Shown: in pieces, positions 11,500-22,862 of the stretch | How positions within the stretch are numbered: position 1 is the first letter of the stretch | How the letters are laid out: each line of letters opens with the position of its first letter | Translations under genes and position numbers: made by a program | Assembly: GCA_014607495.2 (NCBI GenBank) | Contig: CP053161.1 | Coordinates: forward strand, 11,603,115-11,667,114 | From: Carposina sasakii | Lineage: Eukaryota; Arthropoda; Insecta; Lepidoptera; Carposinidae | Direction of reading: 5' to 3' | DNA length: 64,000 nt | Notes under the pieces: model-generated | Seen by the model: only the letters and a program-made list of their open reading frames with translations | Told to the model about the DNA's origin: nothing | The model's database searches: none

Positions 11500-11684
11500 T
11501 CTGTGCTGATGCGGGGTCATATCACCTTCATCTCCTTTTGTGTATGTCGTAAGACTCGATGACATGCACGAAACTTGTCACTGATCTTCTCTTCTCGTTA
11601 TGCTAAACGTGGCTGTGCGATATCCCTTGCGATCCTGCAGTTCTGGCTACCCCCATTTCGAGACAGCCGTGTCTATATATTCAT
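11500..11684 (+). repeat. Family D copy
   Basis: 'tgtgctgatgcggggt', 'tgctaaacgtggctgtg', 'gatcctgcagttctggctac' and 'gacagccgtgtctatatat' follow in the family order. Confidence 0.7.
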
Positions 11685-13877
11685 ATTTACCTATATATAT
11701 ATTTAACGAATACGATTATTTTTCTATACATTTTAGTAAAAAAAAAAAACCATTCATTTCAACGGAAATAGTAGTCGTTCTCATTAAGCGACTTAGCTTT
11801 TGATGTAACATTTTATTCTAGCGTTAAAATTCCACGTCGGCTCTAATGAGGATAATAAGGAAACAGTTTTTATATTAAAACTAACCTGTTGGTAGTGTGA
11901 ATTATTATTATTGTAACTGCTGAATAATAAATGCTTTGATTATGATGATATCGATGTTGATATTTTACATTTTACAGGTGTAAGCAAAAAACTTTGAAAA
12001 TAGCGTTTATGACTAATTTCAAAACATGAGACTCAAAATCATACATTTTTTTTTTTTCAAATAGTACGGAGAATTCCCAAACAACTAAGATATATTCAAA
12101 CAATCTTGGAAAATGACATAATGATTTTCGTTCAAAATTTTACTAGATAGGTTTTCTAAGAAGGATTAGGTAGGATTATCTAAAGTCATAGATTTCAGCT
12201 AGCAATTCAGTTAACATATTCCTTTTGATAAACCCTATTTGCAACATAACCTTTAATTCACATAAGGCTCTTGGTAAATAATTGTTAGTTGATTCTTAAT
12301 TTTTCCCAAGTTTCAGTCCTCAAAATTTCGGTATGATTCCAATTTCAGTTGGCAAACTACGCCAAGCCTGAATTACATGAATACAGAACTAATAACTAAG
12401 CTAGAGTCCGCTCAGTGGATGCGAAACAATGTTTCGGACAAGAGATCAGACGTTGGCCACGAAACCAGCGGTTAGCCCCAATTTCGTTAAAGTTTTACGC
12501 TGAAATGGCCTGGAAAAAATATTTTAAATGAAAGCAAAAAATCTCATTTTTGTAAATATTTTTATTCCTTTATTCAGTCTCGTGCCACCGGGTTCCACTG
12601 AGGTCATAAACCACAGTAAAAGGTTACGTCCCTTTCAATTCCAAGAATCAGGGGGTCTACTTTGAAGTGACGATAAACGAAGTATCGGCCGAATATCGAG
12701 GTGTTTTCTACTACGAACTTCCTTCGATCGGATCAGTCGCGCCGTTTTTTCATTCGGTCCGATCGAACTCTATTTGACAGGTATAAGGCTAGATAATAGA
12801 AAGCTTATAATATTAGTCAATGTAAATTATTCTCTATCATTCCGAATAAGTTGTGAACATCCGAAGCAATTTCGTAGTAGGGTCAAAGGCTTCGATTCGG
12901 TCGGGCTTCGGTCGGACCGAAAGATTCGAAAGCGGCATTTCAGAGTATACCCCCAGGTCTGTGTGTGTTTCATAGGTTATTTATTTTTATATATGAAACT
13001 CCAATTGCGTAGATACCACAGATTTGGTATACAGTAGATACCTACTGAGGAGGTGTACTATGTATAAAATTTCTTAAATTTGAAATAATTCAAATATTTT
13101 TATATGTACAAGTAACTTAAACTTAAAGGCACAAATGTATTGCGCTAACCCTGAATAGGACAGGGAGACAACGATGTAGCTGGAGCCAAAAAAGCTACTT
13201 ATTTTACTGTCTAAATTCACCTAATTTATTTTATGCTGTACCTATATAATATTTGTTTTATATTACATAATAACATTTGTTATGTATCGCATTTTTAGCT
13301 TGTTTCATAGCTCCAGCAAGATCTTTCTGTCTGGGAATTAATTAACTTAAAACCGTTAAGCAGTTTGTCCAGTCGGGGAAGCGTATTATATCTTTGTCTG
13401 TGGCCAGAATATTTTATATTAATTTTAAGGCGATTTCCTATCTGTGTAAAAAACTATAAATCTATATAAAGAGGATGGACAGAAGTATTACTATTTGTTC
13501 TATAGTTTAGGAAAAATAGATGTCGATGGCCTAATACCGTCAGGAGTATATATAGAATAGGCTGAATTTATAATACATACATACTGAACTTATAATATCA
13601 CCAAAATTGGACAGTACAGCGTTTGTTCCCATAAAATAAAACAGACTAAAAACATCAAAAAGCTAGGCGGTTTGATATACATACCTACAATTATTACGTT
13701 ATAGAAATCAGTGCAGACGAGCTAGACATTGGAAGGTCCTTTTATAAAATGTTGTCATAAATGTCTTTTTAAATATCGCCAGTAAACTGCTTTAAATTTG
13801 GCAGTGGTCTTACGATATTAATGGTGTTTTTTGGAAATTACTATATACTGGGGCACCTTAAGTAAGCATCCGCAATT
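11685..13877. other. 2.2-kb stretch without a supported gene
   Basis: Mostly AT-rich. A GC-richer patch at 12640-12950 has a weak inverted pair, 'ctactacgaa' (12708) and 'ttcgtagtag' (12871), with surrounding 'tcgg' motifs, perhaps a decayed MITE. The 87-codon open frame at 12774-13037 has no recognisable motif. Confidence 0.4.
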
Positions 13878-14080
13878 ACGACCGATATTAGTTGGTAGTA
13901 AGTGACTCTGCCTACCATGTCATAGGTTCTAGGTTCGAATCTTGGTAGGTGTACACATTGATATGGTTCGATGTTAGTTTCCGAGCCATAGATAGGAACC
14001 ATCCATGTACCTATATACCTAAGATAATTTCTTTTTAGTCGCTGGTACTTAGTTATGGTGGGTCCTCTTACGGATCTTAA
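13878..14080 (+). repeat. tRNA-derived SINE, family M
   Basis: 'acgaccgat' at the start, a B-box-like 'aggttcgaatctt' at 13931-13943, then 'cacattgatatgg' and 'tcttacggatctt' match the copy at 45245-45460. Confidence 0.6.
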
Positions 14081-14394
14081 TGAGATATTTATTTATATCT
14101 TTCTATCCCGTATACCCCGCAAAAGGACCCTGTACTTTGTCATCGGCACAATTAGCAGAGACACGAGACAGGGCGACTCCCTTTTTGCTCTCCTTGTCAC
14201 TTGTGGCTTTATGTTTAATTTCACGGTGCCTTCCACTTCCCTTGCAATTAACGAGATGAGAGAATGTTCGGCTATATTTGATGTTCATTGGTTAGTATGA
14301 AAACTTTTTTTGGCATGTTAAGAAAATTACACTGTGCTACCGCTACTTGTATTGTGAAAATGTCGAAAATAATGTGGCTGGAGGAGTAGTTCAT
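14081..14394. other. No gene seen
   Basis: Open frames on both strands at 14055-14300 overlap each other and lack any recognised domain. Confidence 0.4.
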
Positions 14395-14450
14395 AAGCCT
14401 GCATTTTTGGCTACCCTACCCTGAACGCAGCTATGTGTATAATGTACATA
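14395..14450 (+). repeat. Family D 3' end
   Basis: 'ttggctaccctaccctgaac' followed by 'gcagctatgtgtataatg' is the D tail. The RTE fragment that follows interrupts it. Confidence 0.5.
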
Positions 14451-14598
14451 TCATCATTTACAGCCTGAGAAGTCCACTGTTGGACATAGGCCTCCCCCAA
14501 CAACCTCCACTCCGACCGGTCGGAAGCAGCCTGCATCCAACCGACGTCCGCGACCTTGGCCAGGTCGTCCGTCCACCTTGCGGGTGGCCTTCCCCCTT
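14451..14598 (-). pseudogene. RTE-type LINE, C-terminal end of the ORF, 5'-truncated
   Basis: The minus-strand frame contains 'GRPPARWTDDLAKVADVGW' and then 'WRLLGEAYVQQW'. This is the characteristic C-terminal stretch of RTE-clade endonuclease-reverse transcriptases, downstream of the catalytic palm. Only about 45 codons remain, so no catalytic residue is present. 'tgtacata' occurs at 14443-14450 and again at 14599-14606, consistent with an 8-bp target duplication inside a TATG-type simple repeat. The tail 'catcattta' lies at the left, as expected for a minus-strand insertion. The copy is non-functional. Confidence 0.75.
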
Positions 14599-14877
14599 GT
14601 ACATACATATAATCACACCTTTATCCATTTACGGGGTAGGCAGAGCACTAAGGGCCGATAGAACCACATGGTGCCACTTTTGACCAATTTTGAGGGTATA
14701 GTTGAGATATACAAGTTCGGTTAGTAGAGACAGGTGGTCAGCTCATCGCCTACAAAACACCAAGACCCTCTTGTCGCTCTACTGACTTGTACAGTATGCC
14801 TGGGAAGAGAAGCAGCTGTAGTTTTATACTTTTTTTTTCACTCCCAGAGCAGCATAGAAGAACGCAGAGCAGCATTG
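14599..14877 (-). mobile_element. Family C retroposon
   Basis: Full-length body, with its microsatellite 3' end abutting the RTE insertion at 14598 and its 5' end at 'gcagcatagaag' (14865-14877). A partial repeat of the edge ('gcagagcagcattgaag') follows at once. Confidence 0.7.
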
Positions 14878-15279
14878 AAGAAAGTAATCAAAAAATAAAT
14901 ACCTAAGTATCAAACTTGAATGTTAATAAAAGTTACCTCATTCGTCACCCATATGGCTACGCTATCCTACTTTTAATCATAATAATTATACTTTCGATAG
15001 ATACGATCAAAATACTTCTGATGAGACGACATATTAACTTTTAATACAAAAATAAAGCACAATAGAATCTAATCCTAATTCCTGAATAACCATGAACATC
15101 CTTTGTTCCCGACATCTGCCACTAATAGAATTAAAGCCTTATTGCTTATTGAATAGGCACAAAACAAATTACCGCCGTCAATATTAATACAACTTGATTG
15201 TTTAATGCAATTACTGTTTCGTCACAGAGTTCTTTTCAGTTTTTGTAATGGCGTCGAAGTTGTTTATCACAGTATACAT
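14878..15279. other. No gene seen
   Basis: AT-rich, no recognised element. Confidence 0.5.
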
Positions 15280-15495
15280 AGTTGTACATATACATATAAA
15301 CACCGTGTTCCCGAAGTGAGGTAGCCAGGACTGCAGTATCATAAAAGATATCCCACAGTCACGTTTAGCATATCTGGGATAGATGTGAATGAGCAGTGAC
15401 AAGTTGCTAGCTTATAGCCTAAGAGAATGCTCGAGTTCCTTACTCAACTCTTACAAAATGCACGTAAGGAAATGCAGCTAATGTTTTCTATACGA
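15280..15495 (-). repeat. Family D copy
   Basis: 'gttgtacatatacatataaa' tail, 'gtgttcccgaagtgaggtag', 'cacgtttagcatatctgg' and 'gaaatgcagctaatg' occur in order. Confidence 0.7.
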
Positions 15496-15510
15496 TATTT
15501 GAAGGCACCC

Positions 15511-15955
15511 TCAGGCTGATTTTAGAGTCACGCTGACGCGCGCTGACGGTCGGCGCTGATGGGTCAATTTGTAACTGAGCGGTCCAGCGTGACTCAAAAA
15601 CGCTACCTGCACGCGTATGATGAATTTGGTGAGAGCGAGATGTCTCACTTTCAAACGTCAAACCCACAGAGCTAAATAATAACTAGACAAGGCAAGTGTT
15701 TCTACTTGGTGTGTAGAAAGGGATTGCAAACCACTTCTATCAGCCCTAATTTACTCAGTCTGGCTTGAGAACGAGGTGCCTATTCTAATTCTTGACCTTA
15801 GTTTATCTAGTTATTAATAGCTCTGTGAGTTTGACGTTTAAAAGGGAGACATCTCGCTCTCACCAAATTCATCATACGCGTGCTGTAACTACATACAAAT
15901 TAACTCCATCAGCGCCGACCGTCAGCGCACGTCAGCGTGACTATCAGCCTTAGCC
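15511..15955. mobile_element. Family J: long-TIR MITE, about 445 bp
   Basis: The left end 'aggctgatttta' then 'gtcacgctgacgcgcgctga' pairs with the right end 'cagcgcacgtcagcgtgact' 'atcagcct'. Pairing continues inward through 'gatgaatttggtgagagcga' and 'gagctaaataataactag', giving terminal inverted repeats of roughly 190 bp. No ORF. It is GC-richer than its flanks. A short relative is visible near 50642-50675. Confidence 0.75.
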
Positions 15956-16362
15956 TTGACTATGAATTCCCATAATAAAAGAACTGCAATGACTAGAGTA
16001 TTCATTGGATGAACTAAAGTTGGTATTGCTATTTCCGTATGCAAATCCAAATGCAGTCCATCGTCCACCAAGTTTAATAGCTTTTCTCGTTCTGTTGAAA
16101 AAGTCGACGAAGTTTGTCATGCTGGCATTGTAGGAACTCTAGCATTGAATACAATTAATCTAACTAAAACTACACGGTTTTCTGTAAATAAACTCTTTTA
16201 GTTGTGTTTGCAAGTTAAGTTCTTAACTGGGCAAGGGCAATGCAAGCGTTCGCCTTGGTGTTATAAGTTGGTAGTATTTATAAAGCTGGTATCCTTTACC
16301 GAGAAAAATGTATGCGTGAAAAGTACAATTTTGCATTACTCGTATATTTGTTAGTAAAAAGG
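15956..16362. other. No gene seen
   Basis: Mixed-composition sequence, no recognised repeat. Confidence 0.4.
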
Positions 16363-16448
16363 CAAAAAAGAAGTGGCACCATGTGGTCTTATCGGCCCTT
16401 GTTTCTCTGCCTACCCTGTAAAGGATAAAGGCGTGATTATATGTATGT
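16363..16448 (+). repeat. Family C 3' fragment
   Basis: 'aagtggcaccatgtggtctt', 'tctgcctaccctgtaaagg' and 'cgtgattatatgtatgta' are the last 85 bp of family C, 5'-truncated. Confidence 0.65.
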
Positions 16449-16969
16449 ACTATCAACTTAGGCGCCAGTGACATGCCTTAAGGTTTCATTTAGTTTGCAG
16501 AGCGTTAGTAAACTACCCTTTTATAGAAAGTTAGAAAAATATTACAATAGACTTTTTTACAATTGACAAAATGTTAAACAATAAAAATATTGGCTGACTA
16601 GCACAGATGTCAAACGTAAGAATATTCTTAACAATGATTTTTATGCCCTTTCCTGTTGTTTAGGGTTTGTCAAGACAAAGGCTCATTTTATGTAACTTTT
16701 AAAAATTATTGATATAATGAACAGATTGGTATGCAGCAGTAAAGAGTATGACAAGGAACTATCGTAGCTTGCAAACGAAATTTTTTTAGAATCATGTCAG
16801 CGGCGCCTTGGTTGATAGTACGAGTATGTATGTATGTAAAAAGGCATAAGGCACACCAAGGAATTGGTGAATAAGTAATGCTAAGTACAGAAATAAGTAA
16901 CTACCCATAATTTTTATTTCAAGCCGGGCCCCCCTGAAATATTCCAATATACGCAAATAATAACGGATC
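16449..16969. other. No gene seen
   Basis: AT-rich; upstream of the LINE relic nothing else is recognisable. Confidence 0.4.
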
Positions 16970-17062
16970 AATAAGCTGAATCGGCAGTGGGTAGGACACA
17001 TAGCTGAAAGGACCGATGGTCGATGGGGCCGAAAAGTTTCGATTCTACGTGCCGGCAAGCAC
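16970..17062 (+). pseudogene. RTE-type LINE fragment
   Basis: The plus-strand frame reads 'NKLNRQWVGHIAERTDGRWG' followed by 'RKVSILRAGK'. This corresponds to the 'WAGHIARRTDGRWGRKVLEW' type segment that precedes the GRPPTRW motif in RTE endonuclease-reverse transcriptases. Only about 30 codons are recognisable. The downstream GRPP motif is missing, replaced by an A-rich run at 17067-17077. The remnant has no catalytic residues and cannot be functional. The family assignment rests on this short motif. Confidence 0.6.
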
Positions 17063-18599
17063 AGCGTAAAAAAAAATTTTGTTAATCATTATAATGAACG
17101 AAATATTCCGAATACCAAGCTCAGTTGAGTTTTACTTTTCACCGCAGGAATTAAAAACTTTGCGCAAGTCAAATTTTAGTTTCATTCGTTTAAATTCCAA
17201 AGCGGTTAAGCGAACAATGGTATTTTTAGGCGATCGATCTTTTGTACTTAGTGCAATTTATTTAATTTTTTTTTATGTAATGTTCTTTTTAATAAAGAAT
17301 TCGATGTTCTTCAGACGCTAAATTTCTTCTTTTGTACAATCTAAATGTATCTATTTTCTCATTTAAAAATATTAAAATACGTATCATGAATGTCGAACGG
17401 TAAAAAAAGGCCAAAGTCAATCCCGATTTGTATAGCCAAGGTTATTTACGGTTAAGCTTCTCCTTATAAAGATTTTTGCCCTACTCGTATAAAGCGGCTA
17501 CAGATAATTTCAGCATGCTAAAGCCAACGATAAACATCTTCAGAACAATATTATGTTCAGGCTGTCTCATCCATTCTCACTTGTCTCATATTATGAAAAT
17601 TCTACTGAAATCCTTTTCCAAAGCAAATTACCATAATAAAGGTAAGATTAAGTGATAATTTTCCCTCATCCACCACATTGTGGATAAGGGCGCGAGCATA
17701 TTATAACTCTAACAAATGAGGTCCCATAACACTTATGTAACGCGACTTTACGCGTCTCCGCAATAGTTAGGGTAAGCGGAGACAGGCGACTCATCTATTT
17801 ATTTATTTATTTATTTAGCCTGTATAGTTTCGCTGACAAATACCTATAGGTAGGTTACACTACCTTTCTATTCCATTTCCAAATCATGTGGGGTTTAGTT
17901 ATCCAACAATCACGCATTAACGTTAAATTCAGTTTCATTCTGTAAATTTGTCGGTCGGAAAACGTTAATGTAATGTGGTGATTGCATTCGAATTGAAGAT
18001 TGACACTTGGTAAGCCTATAGCATTCATTTTCATTCTAGCTTTATTCTTTGTAGGTTGAGAAAATAATATGAAATAATATTATCAATAAAACAAAACATG
18101 ACTTATAATAATGTTTTCATAGAGAAGAAAAATATTAAATAATTAATGAGGAAAGCAGTCGTCTGTATGCATTAGACCTTAACTGCAACGAACCAACGGC
18201 CTCTTTATTACTCCACGGAGCTTGGTGATACAAGTGTAGAGACGGTTTGTTTGTTAAATATCTACCAGACTGACCAGAAGATTTCTCAACCATCCATTAA
18301 GTTACTTTACATAGGTAAATATTTCTATCAGCAAATATATCAGTTACATGTTATTCGGTATAACTTCCAAGTTTCATCAAAATCATCAGAAAGCTTTTAC
18401 ATTTAAAAAAATTTGGTACTCGCAGCCAAACATTATTGCATAAACTATCATATTATTAATACAAGTAAGAGACTATATGATTATCTCCGACCGTATTTCG
18501 GCCAAGGCGACCAATCTCTACGGAAATTGGCCAGGTACGCAGGAGATATTATAGTGCACAAGTGTGTGCGCATAGGTGCACTCTCTATTCCGTTATTCT
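17063..18599. other. 1.5-kb stretch, no gene seen
   Basis: Contains a short (ATTT)n simple repeat at about 17791-17816. The 80-codon frame at 17079-17321 lacks recognisable features. Confidence 0.5.
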
Positions 18600-18815
18600 C
18601 ATAGTCCGAAGGGACGGAAAGCCGATACGACCGGAGAGAGATCAGGCGCAGGACCAACGGTTTTACGTGCTTTCTGAGGCACAAGCTAAGTGACAATTTT
18701 GCAACATTAAAATCTGTACATGAAATAAATTCATTGGTACAGGCACGTGACTGGGATCGAACTTACGCCTCCCGCTTTGGAAAGTGCACGTTTTAACCAC
18801 TGGGCTATCACCGCT
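18600..18815 (-). repeat. tRNA-derived SINE, family L
   Basis: On the minus strand the head reads 'gcggtgatagcccagtggtt' (A-box-like) and then 'taagttcgatccc' (B box, complement at 18753-18765). The body continues left through 'gtgcctcagaaagcacgt'. The left limit is approximate. Confidence 0.6.
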
Positions 18816-18847
18816 ATACTATATACTAGAGACTATTTATACACGTT

Positions 18848-19015
18848 ATAATACAGGATATAACGAAAGGGGTAGTTTAAGCGAAATGCTATAAAAGTAT
18901 ATCGAAATTCCAAAGTTTCCCATAATATTTGGGAAAATAAACATGTGATGTCGAGTCTCAAATTTTGGGATTAGCTCCTCTATAGTGGACTATTTTTGTA
19001 GCACTCGCTTAACAT
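18848..19015. mobile_element. Family B element, one arm degraded
   Basis: 'atacaggatataacgaaagg' starts the left end. 'gggaaaataaacatgtgatg' and 'tcgagtctcaaattttg' match the right arm of the intact palindrome at 31411-31678. Confidence 0.6.
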
Positions 19016-19254
19016 TATGTTCAACCAATAGAAGTAGTTTCCATACTTATCCACCATTTTCTTTTTCAATGCAGTAGTCTTTGGTGTAAATATTGCATAC
19101 GCCATCGCCAGCCCGGTTTATGACAAAATAAATGCATAATGTAAATAAAAGAGAAATAAAAGAGACTCTAAAAAGTCCGTTGGCTATCTCTACTAGACTG
19201 ATATGAAGGCATGTAGGTATTGATTAAAAACAATTTGATTATCATAAAGTTTCT

Positions 19255-20400
19255 TTTTTTAACCCCCGACGCAAAAACGACGGGGTGTTATAAGTTTGAC
19301 GTGTCTCTCTCTCTGTGTGTGTGTGTGTAAATGTGTATGTGTCTGTCTGTGGTATCGTAGCTCCCCAACGGATGATCCGATTTTAATGCGGTTTCTTTTG
19401 TTTGAAAGTTATATCAGTCGAGAGTGTTCTTAGCTATGTTTGGTGGAAATCGGTTCAGGTCTTCAAGGTCATCAGGTCGTTTGTTAGGTGTGATAGGAAT
19501 GTTATACGCTCAGTTTGCTTGCAAGCATATGTGGGATCTGACATTTGAAACACTAATGTCTTCTGGAACCACTGAGCTGGTCTGCTGTTAGGGCTCGAAG
19601 ATAGGAGACGTAACCCTGGACTGCCTTTTAGTAAACCCATAGAGTTTGGGCTCGTTGGATTTATCTTAACTAGTTCTCTTTATGTTTCTAATTGACGAGG
19701 ACCTGATGCTGGAAATCTGGAACCTCTGAGCTGGTCTGATGATAGGGCTCGAAGGTAGGAGACGTAACCCTGGTCTACCTTTTAGTAAACCCATCGAGTT
19801 TGGGCTCGTTGAATTTCTCTTGACTGGTTCTCTTCATGTTTCTAATTGACGAGGACCTGATGCTAGAAAATGGGATGTGGCGGATGAAACCCTGGAATGC
19901 GGGAATCAAACGGATAAACCGATTTATATTTTTGCTGAAAATCTAGAATGACCAAAGTTTAATCTTTATTGTTTCTTAATCTCTGCAATTCTCCCAGAGC
20001 CAGTTTGTCATGAGGATTGTTAAACAGCTTCCTTTGGTCGAGATCGCATAAAGCGACCCCATCTAAACTTTTTACGCGACGAAAAATAAAATAAATTAAA
20101 TTAAAGAATGAAAAATTAAGGAGCTCCTTCAAAAAGCATGAAATAAAAAATTAAATAAAAAATTTAAAAACACCCCCAACCCAAAAAAAGGATGCAATCA
20201 TTATGACAAAAGGTTTAAAATGCTAAACTCTATAAAAAGCAAAAAATAACTTTTAACAGTACATAAGTACCAACTAAAACATGTCAGACTATCTACTCGG
20301 GACTTTGTGCCACCTTTATGTCGGAGGCATAACCGCTAATTTTGGACTGCAAATGGTTATCTTGGCCTGCTGTTGACCTTACGTAAGAAATTTTAGATTA
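19255..20400 (+). repeat. Family I composite, about 1.15 kb
   Basis: It starts 'aacccccgacgcaaaaacga' with a short (TC)n(TG)n tract at about 19303-19328. A second terminus-like block starts near 20160 ('acacccccaacccaaaaaaa') and runs to 20400; that block matches 34838-35080 closely. It looks like two family I ends in the same orientation rather than one intact element. Confidence 0.55.
19562..19863 (+). repeat. 154-bp tandem duplication inside family I
   Basis: Two adjacent units share 'gggctcgaag' (19591 and 19745), 'gacgtaaccctgg' and 'attgacgaggacctgatgct' (ends at 19710 and 19863), with few differences. Confidence 0.8.
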
Positions 20401-20906
20401 AATTTAATGATTGCGTACTTTTAACTAGTTTTAAATATCATTATTCGTTGACTCAACCTTCAAACACACTTAATCCTTGAAAAATAACTGAGAAACAAAG
20501 TACTACCTTCGCTCACCTTAGTGCCTTTAATTAAAATACAGAAAAAAAATTGAGTTCCCTCGGAAAATAACATAAAAACAACTTTTGAATTACCTTAATG
20601 GCTGAACAAAGCTTTTAAGCTTCTGCCTAGATAAGTAAAAAAACTCAACCATACAAAAATGTTTTTTAAATTTTCTACATAAAAAGAACTTATAAAATAA
20701 CCAAGTCACAAACGACCCGCGCCGCGTGGAAGTTAATTCGTTACTTCACTTAGAATGTTTTTGCGCTTTCAAATCACTTTAGATCCACGAGGCTTGAATG
20801 TTAAGCAGAGTACCTACGTCCTGAATGCGAATTTGTTGCAGGATTTCAGCTGGCTGATTGACTTATTAATGTATTTTCAGTTTTATTACTCAGTTTTTGT
20901 TTTTTA
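20401..20906. other. No gene seen
   Basis: AT-rich spacer. Confidence 0.5.
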
Positions 20907-21112
20907 TGCTAATGTAGGGTTGACTAGATACATCAGTTGCATCTCCATCCGTGCATGTCGTAACAGTCGACTAAGAAATTTACGAGCGTTCTCTCAAGCG
21001 ATGAGCTAGCAGCTTTAATCTTTTACATCTTACCCCGCCAAGCTAAACGTGGCTATTGAATCTCATTCTCGATCTTACAGTTCTCGCTACCCTCAAAGCT
21101 CATCTATATAGG
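20907..21112 (+). repeat. Family D copy
   Basis: 'catctccatccgtgcatgtc', 'tctcaagcgatgagctagca', 'aagctaaacgtggcta' and 'gttctcgctaccctc' follow the D order. Confidence 0.7.
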
Positions 21113-21751
21113 AAAGAGGACAATTTGTTATGTTAAATATTTACATTAATAGTTTCATTAAAAAATCCTGACAACTCTGCTTCAATACATCTAGTCAACT
21201 AATGTAAAGTCAATTCTGGCTTCTATTAACTGTCAAAAGAACTCTTAATTTCATTTATGTACCTAGGTAGGTACTGCATATCTTAAATGGTATAGACAAA
21301 CTTGAGTTACAGATTTATGATAGAGGACATCATTTGTGTGATGGATAGGTACCCACGGAACCACGCACTTGGCCAGTTTACATTGTACGTTTTTACTAAA
21401 GTCAAAAGTTCGATCCGTTACCTACATTTCCGATAGAGGGCGTGTCCACGCGTTGTCCTTTCGCAGTGTCGCAAAAGTCGTCAAGGACCATTAATTTCAG
21501 AATTTACGGATCACCGTTTTTGGCTTGAAGGGTGAAAAGTACACCCTGTTTTATATAAAAAATAAATGAATGTTTGCATATACGCAGTTTCTCTGTTTCC
21601 CTTGTAATAAACCATAGTAGTGCGTTAGAATGATGTTATTGGAGAAATAAATTAATTATTAGTTTATTTTACCAATTATTTATCTATAATTATTTGCAAT
21701 AATAACTAAACCTACGTAAAAAAAAACTAGAGCTACAAAATAAAATAAAAT
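21113..21751. other. No gene seen
   Basis: No repeat was recognised apart from an A-rich tract just before the LINE relic. Confidence 0.4.
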
Positions 21752-21890
21752 TTACAAATAGAAGACTCCTTGCAAGTCCTCCACCGCTGGCAATGTGCCC
21801 AAAAGGCTGGCAGCGTTGCCCCACTGGATAGCGAGGCTTACTCGCTGTCCAAAAAATGAGCCAGCCCTCTGATCATGAGATGTCTCGACC
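21752..21890 (-). pseudogene. LINE ORF C-terminus-like relic
   Basis: On the minus strand, a frame ending in a TAA at 21752-21754 reads 'GQRVSLAIQWGNAASLLGTL' and then ends 'VFYL'. Endings of the type 'QRISLAIQRGNAASVLGTL...FYL' close the ORF of a common insect non-LTR element, to the best of my recollection. The frame is closed upstream by a stop next to a pyrimidine tract, so only about 45 codons remain and no catalytic motif is present. The A-rich sequence just left of 21750 could be the old 3' tail. The clade is not assigned. Confidence 0.5.
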
Positions 21891-22018
21891 TAGAAGAAGA
21901 AAGAAATTAATAACCAGATATTTTATATCTATTCCAGAGATATATTTCTTAATACGGTTGAATAATAATAAATAATTTGCTACTCAAATCTGACACTCTC
22001 ATAATAAGGGCACACGTG

Positions 22019-22137
22019 TACATATATAGTGAAATAAGGGTAGCCAGAACTGGTCACAGTCACGATTAGTATATCGGAGAAAATGTTAACAATCAGTGAC
22101 AAAGCTGCATAACCTAAAAAGGGGTATGAGTTCATAT
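22019..22137 (-). repeat. Family D fragment
   Basis: 'acatatatagtgaaataagg', 'gtagccagaactgg' and 'cacgattagtatatcgg' match minus-strand D. An internal deletion removes the 'gatcataaagg' part. Confidence 0.55.
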
Positions 22138-22390
22138 AAAAAACGTGTTTACTATTCCCAGTAAACCCTAAAAAGTTTTTCATGAATACCAACTACGCCT
22201 CACTGGCGCGCTTGCTGTTCCGCTATAGACTTAATCAAAATGTTCATTCACTCTTTCTCTCATTCAGACATTTATAAACATCATTTCCACGAGAACATAT
22301 TTTCGTTTACGAGTACAGGAAACGCTGGATAGGAATAGTTTTAGACCAGGAGGCGATCGACGTTTTATTATAAAGTTTATAAAAAGAAGT
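22138..22390. other. No gene seen
   Basis: Nothing recognised between two family D copies. Confidence 0.4.
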
Positions 22391-22540
22391 CCTGTGCTAA
22401 TACGGGGCTTTACTAGAATACATCAGCTGCATCTTCTTCCATGCATGTCGTAAGAGTTGACCAAGGAACTCAGGCATTCTCTCAGGCGATAAGTTAGCTT
22501 GTCACTGACTATTAACACCTGCCCCCACCTGTATATGAAG
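22391..22540 (+). repeat. Family D 5' part
   Basis: 'cctgtgctaatacggggctt', 'gcatgtcgtaagagttgacc' and 'tcaggcgataagttagct' mark a 3'-incomplete D copy. Confidence 0.65.
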
Positions 22541-22736
22541 ATTGTTGTCAGTTTTATTTTTACAATATAATTGCCATCACAGCTAAATTTATAAAGTTTT
22601 TTAATACGTACCTACTATTTACAATAGGTATTGTAAATAATAGGTATAATAAAATTGTAGACTGTATATTTACTGTGGATATCGTATTCTAATTAAAACA
22701 AAAAATATTTTACTTAAAAATAGCTAATGTTACTTG

Positions 22737-22862
22737 TATTATAAAATTATTAATAAAGAAAATGGAAAAAAAAATTCACCCGAGTGGGAATCGAACTCAC
22801 GACCACTGCAAACCGTGCCAGCCGCTATAACCACTAAGCCACCGGGTCAATTACTCGGATGA
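22737..22862 (-). repeat. tRNA-derived SINE, family K
   Basis: On the minus strand: 'acccggtggcttagtggtta' (A-box-like), 'gagttcgattccc' (B box, complement at 22786-22798), then a T-rich tail and 'ttctttattaataatt'. The acceptor pairing is poor and the tail is attached, so this is a SINE rather than a tRNA gene. A sister copy lies at 47374-47462. Confidence 0.65.

Noticed and set aside
14103..14300. Opposed frames of 61 and 81 codons
   Set aside because: They overlap each other in a region with repeat-like composition, and neither has a recognisable domain.
18735..18815. Second possible tRNA gene on the minus strand
   Set aside because: A/B-box spacing fits, but it is fused to a SINE-like body and the ends do not form a 7-bp acceptor stem.
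22776..22853. Possible tRNA gene on the minus strand
   Set aside because: It has A- and B-box-like words, but the acceptor stem pairs poorly, a T-rich tail follows, and a sister copy at 47374 shares the flanks, so it is a SINE.
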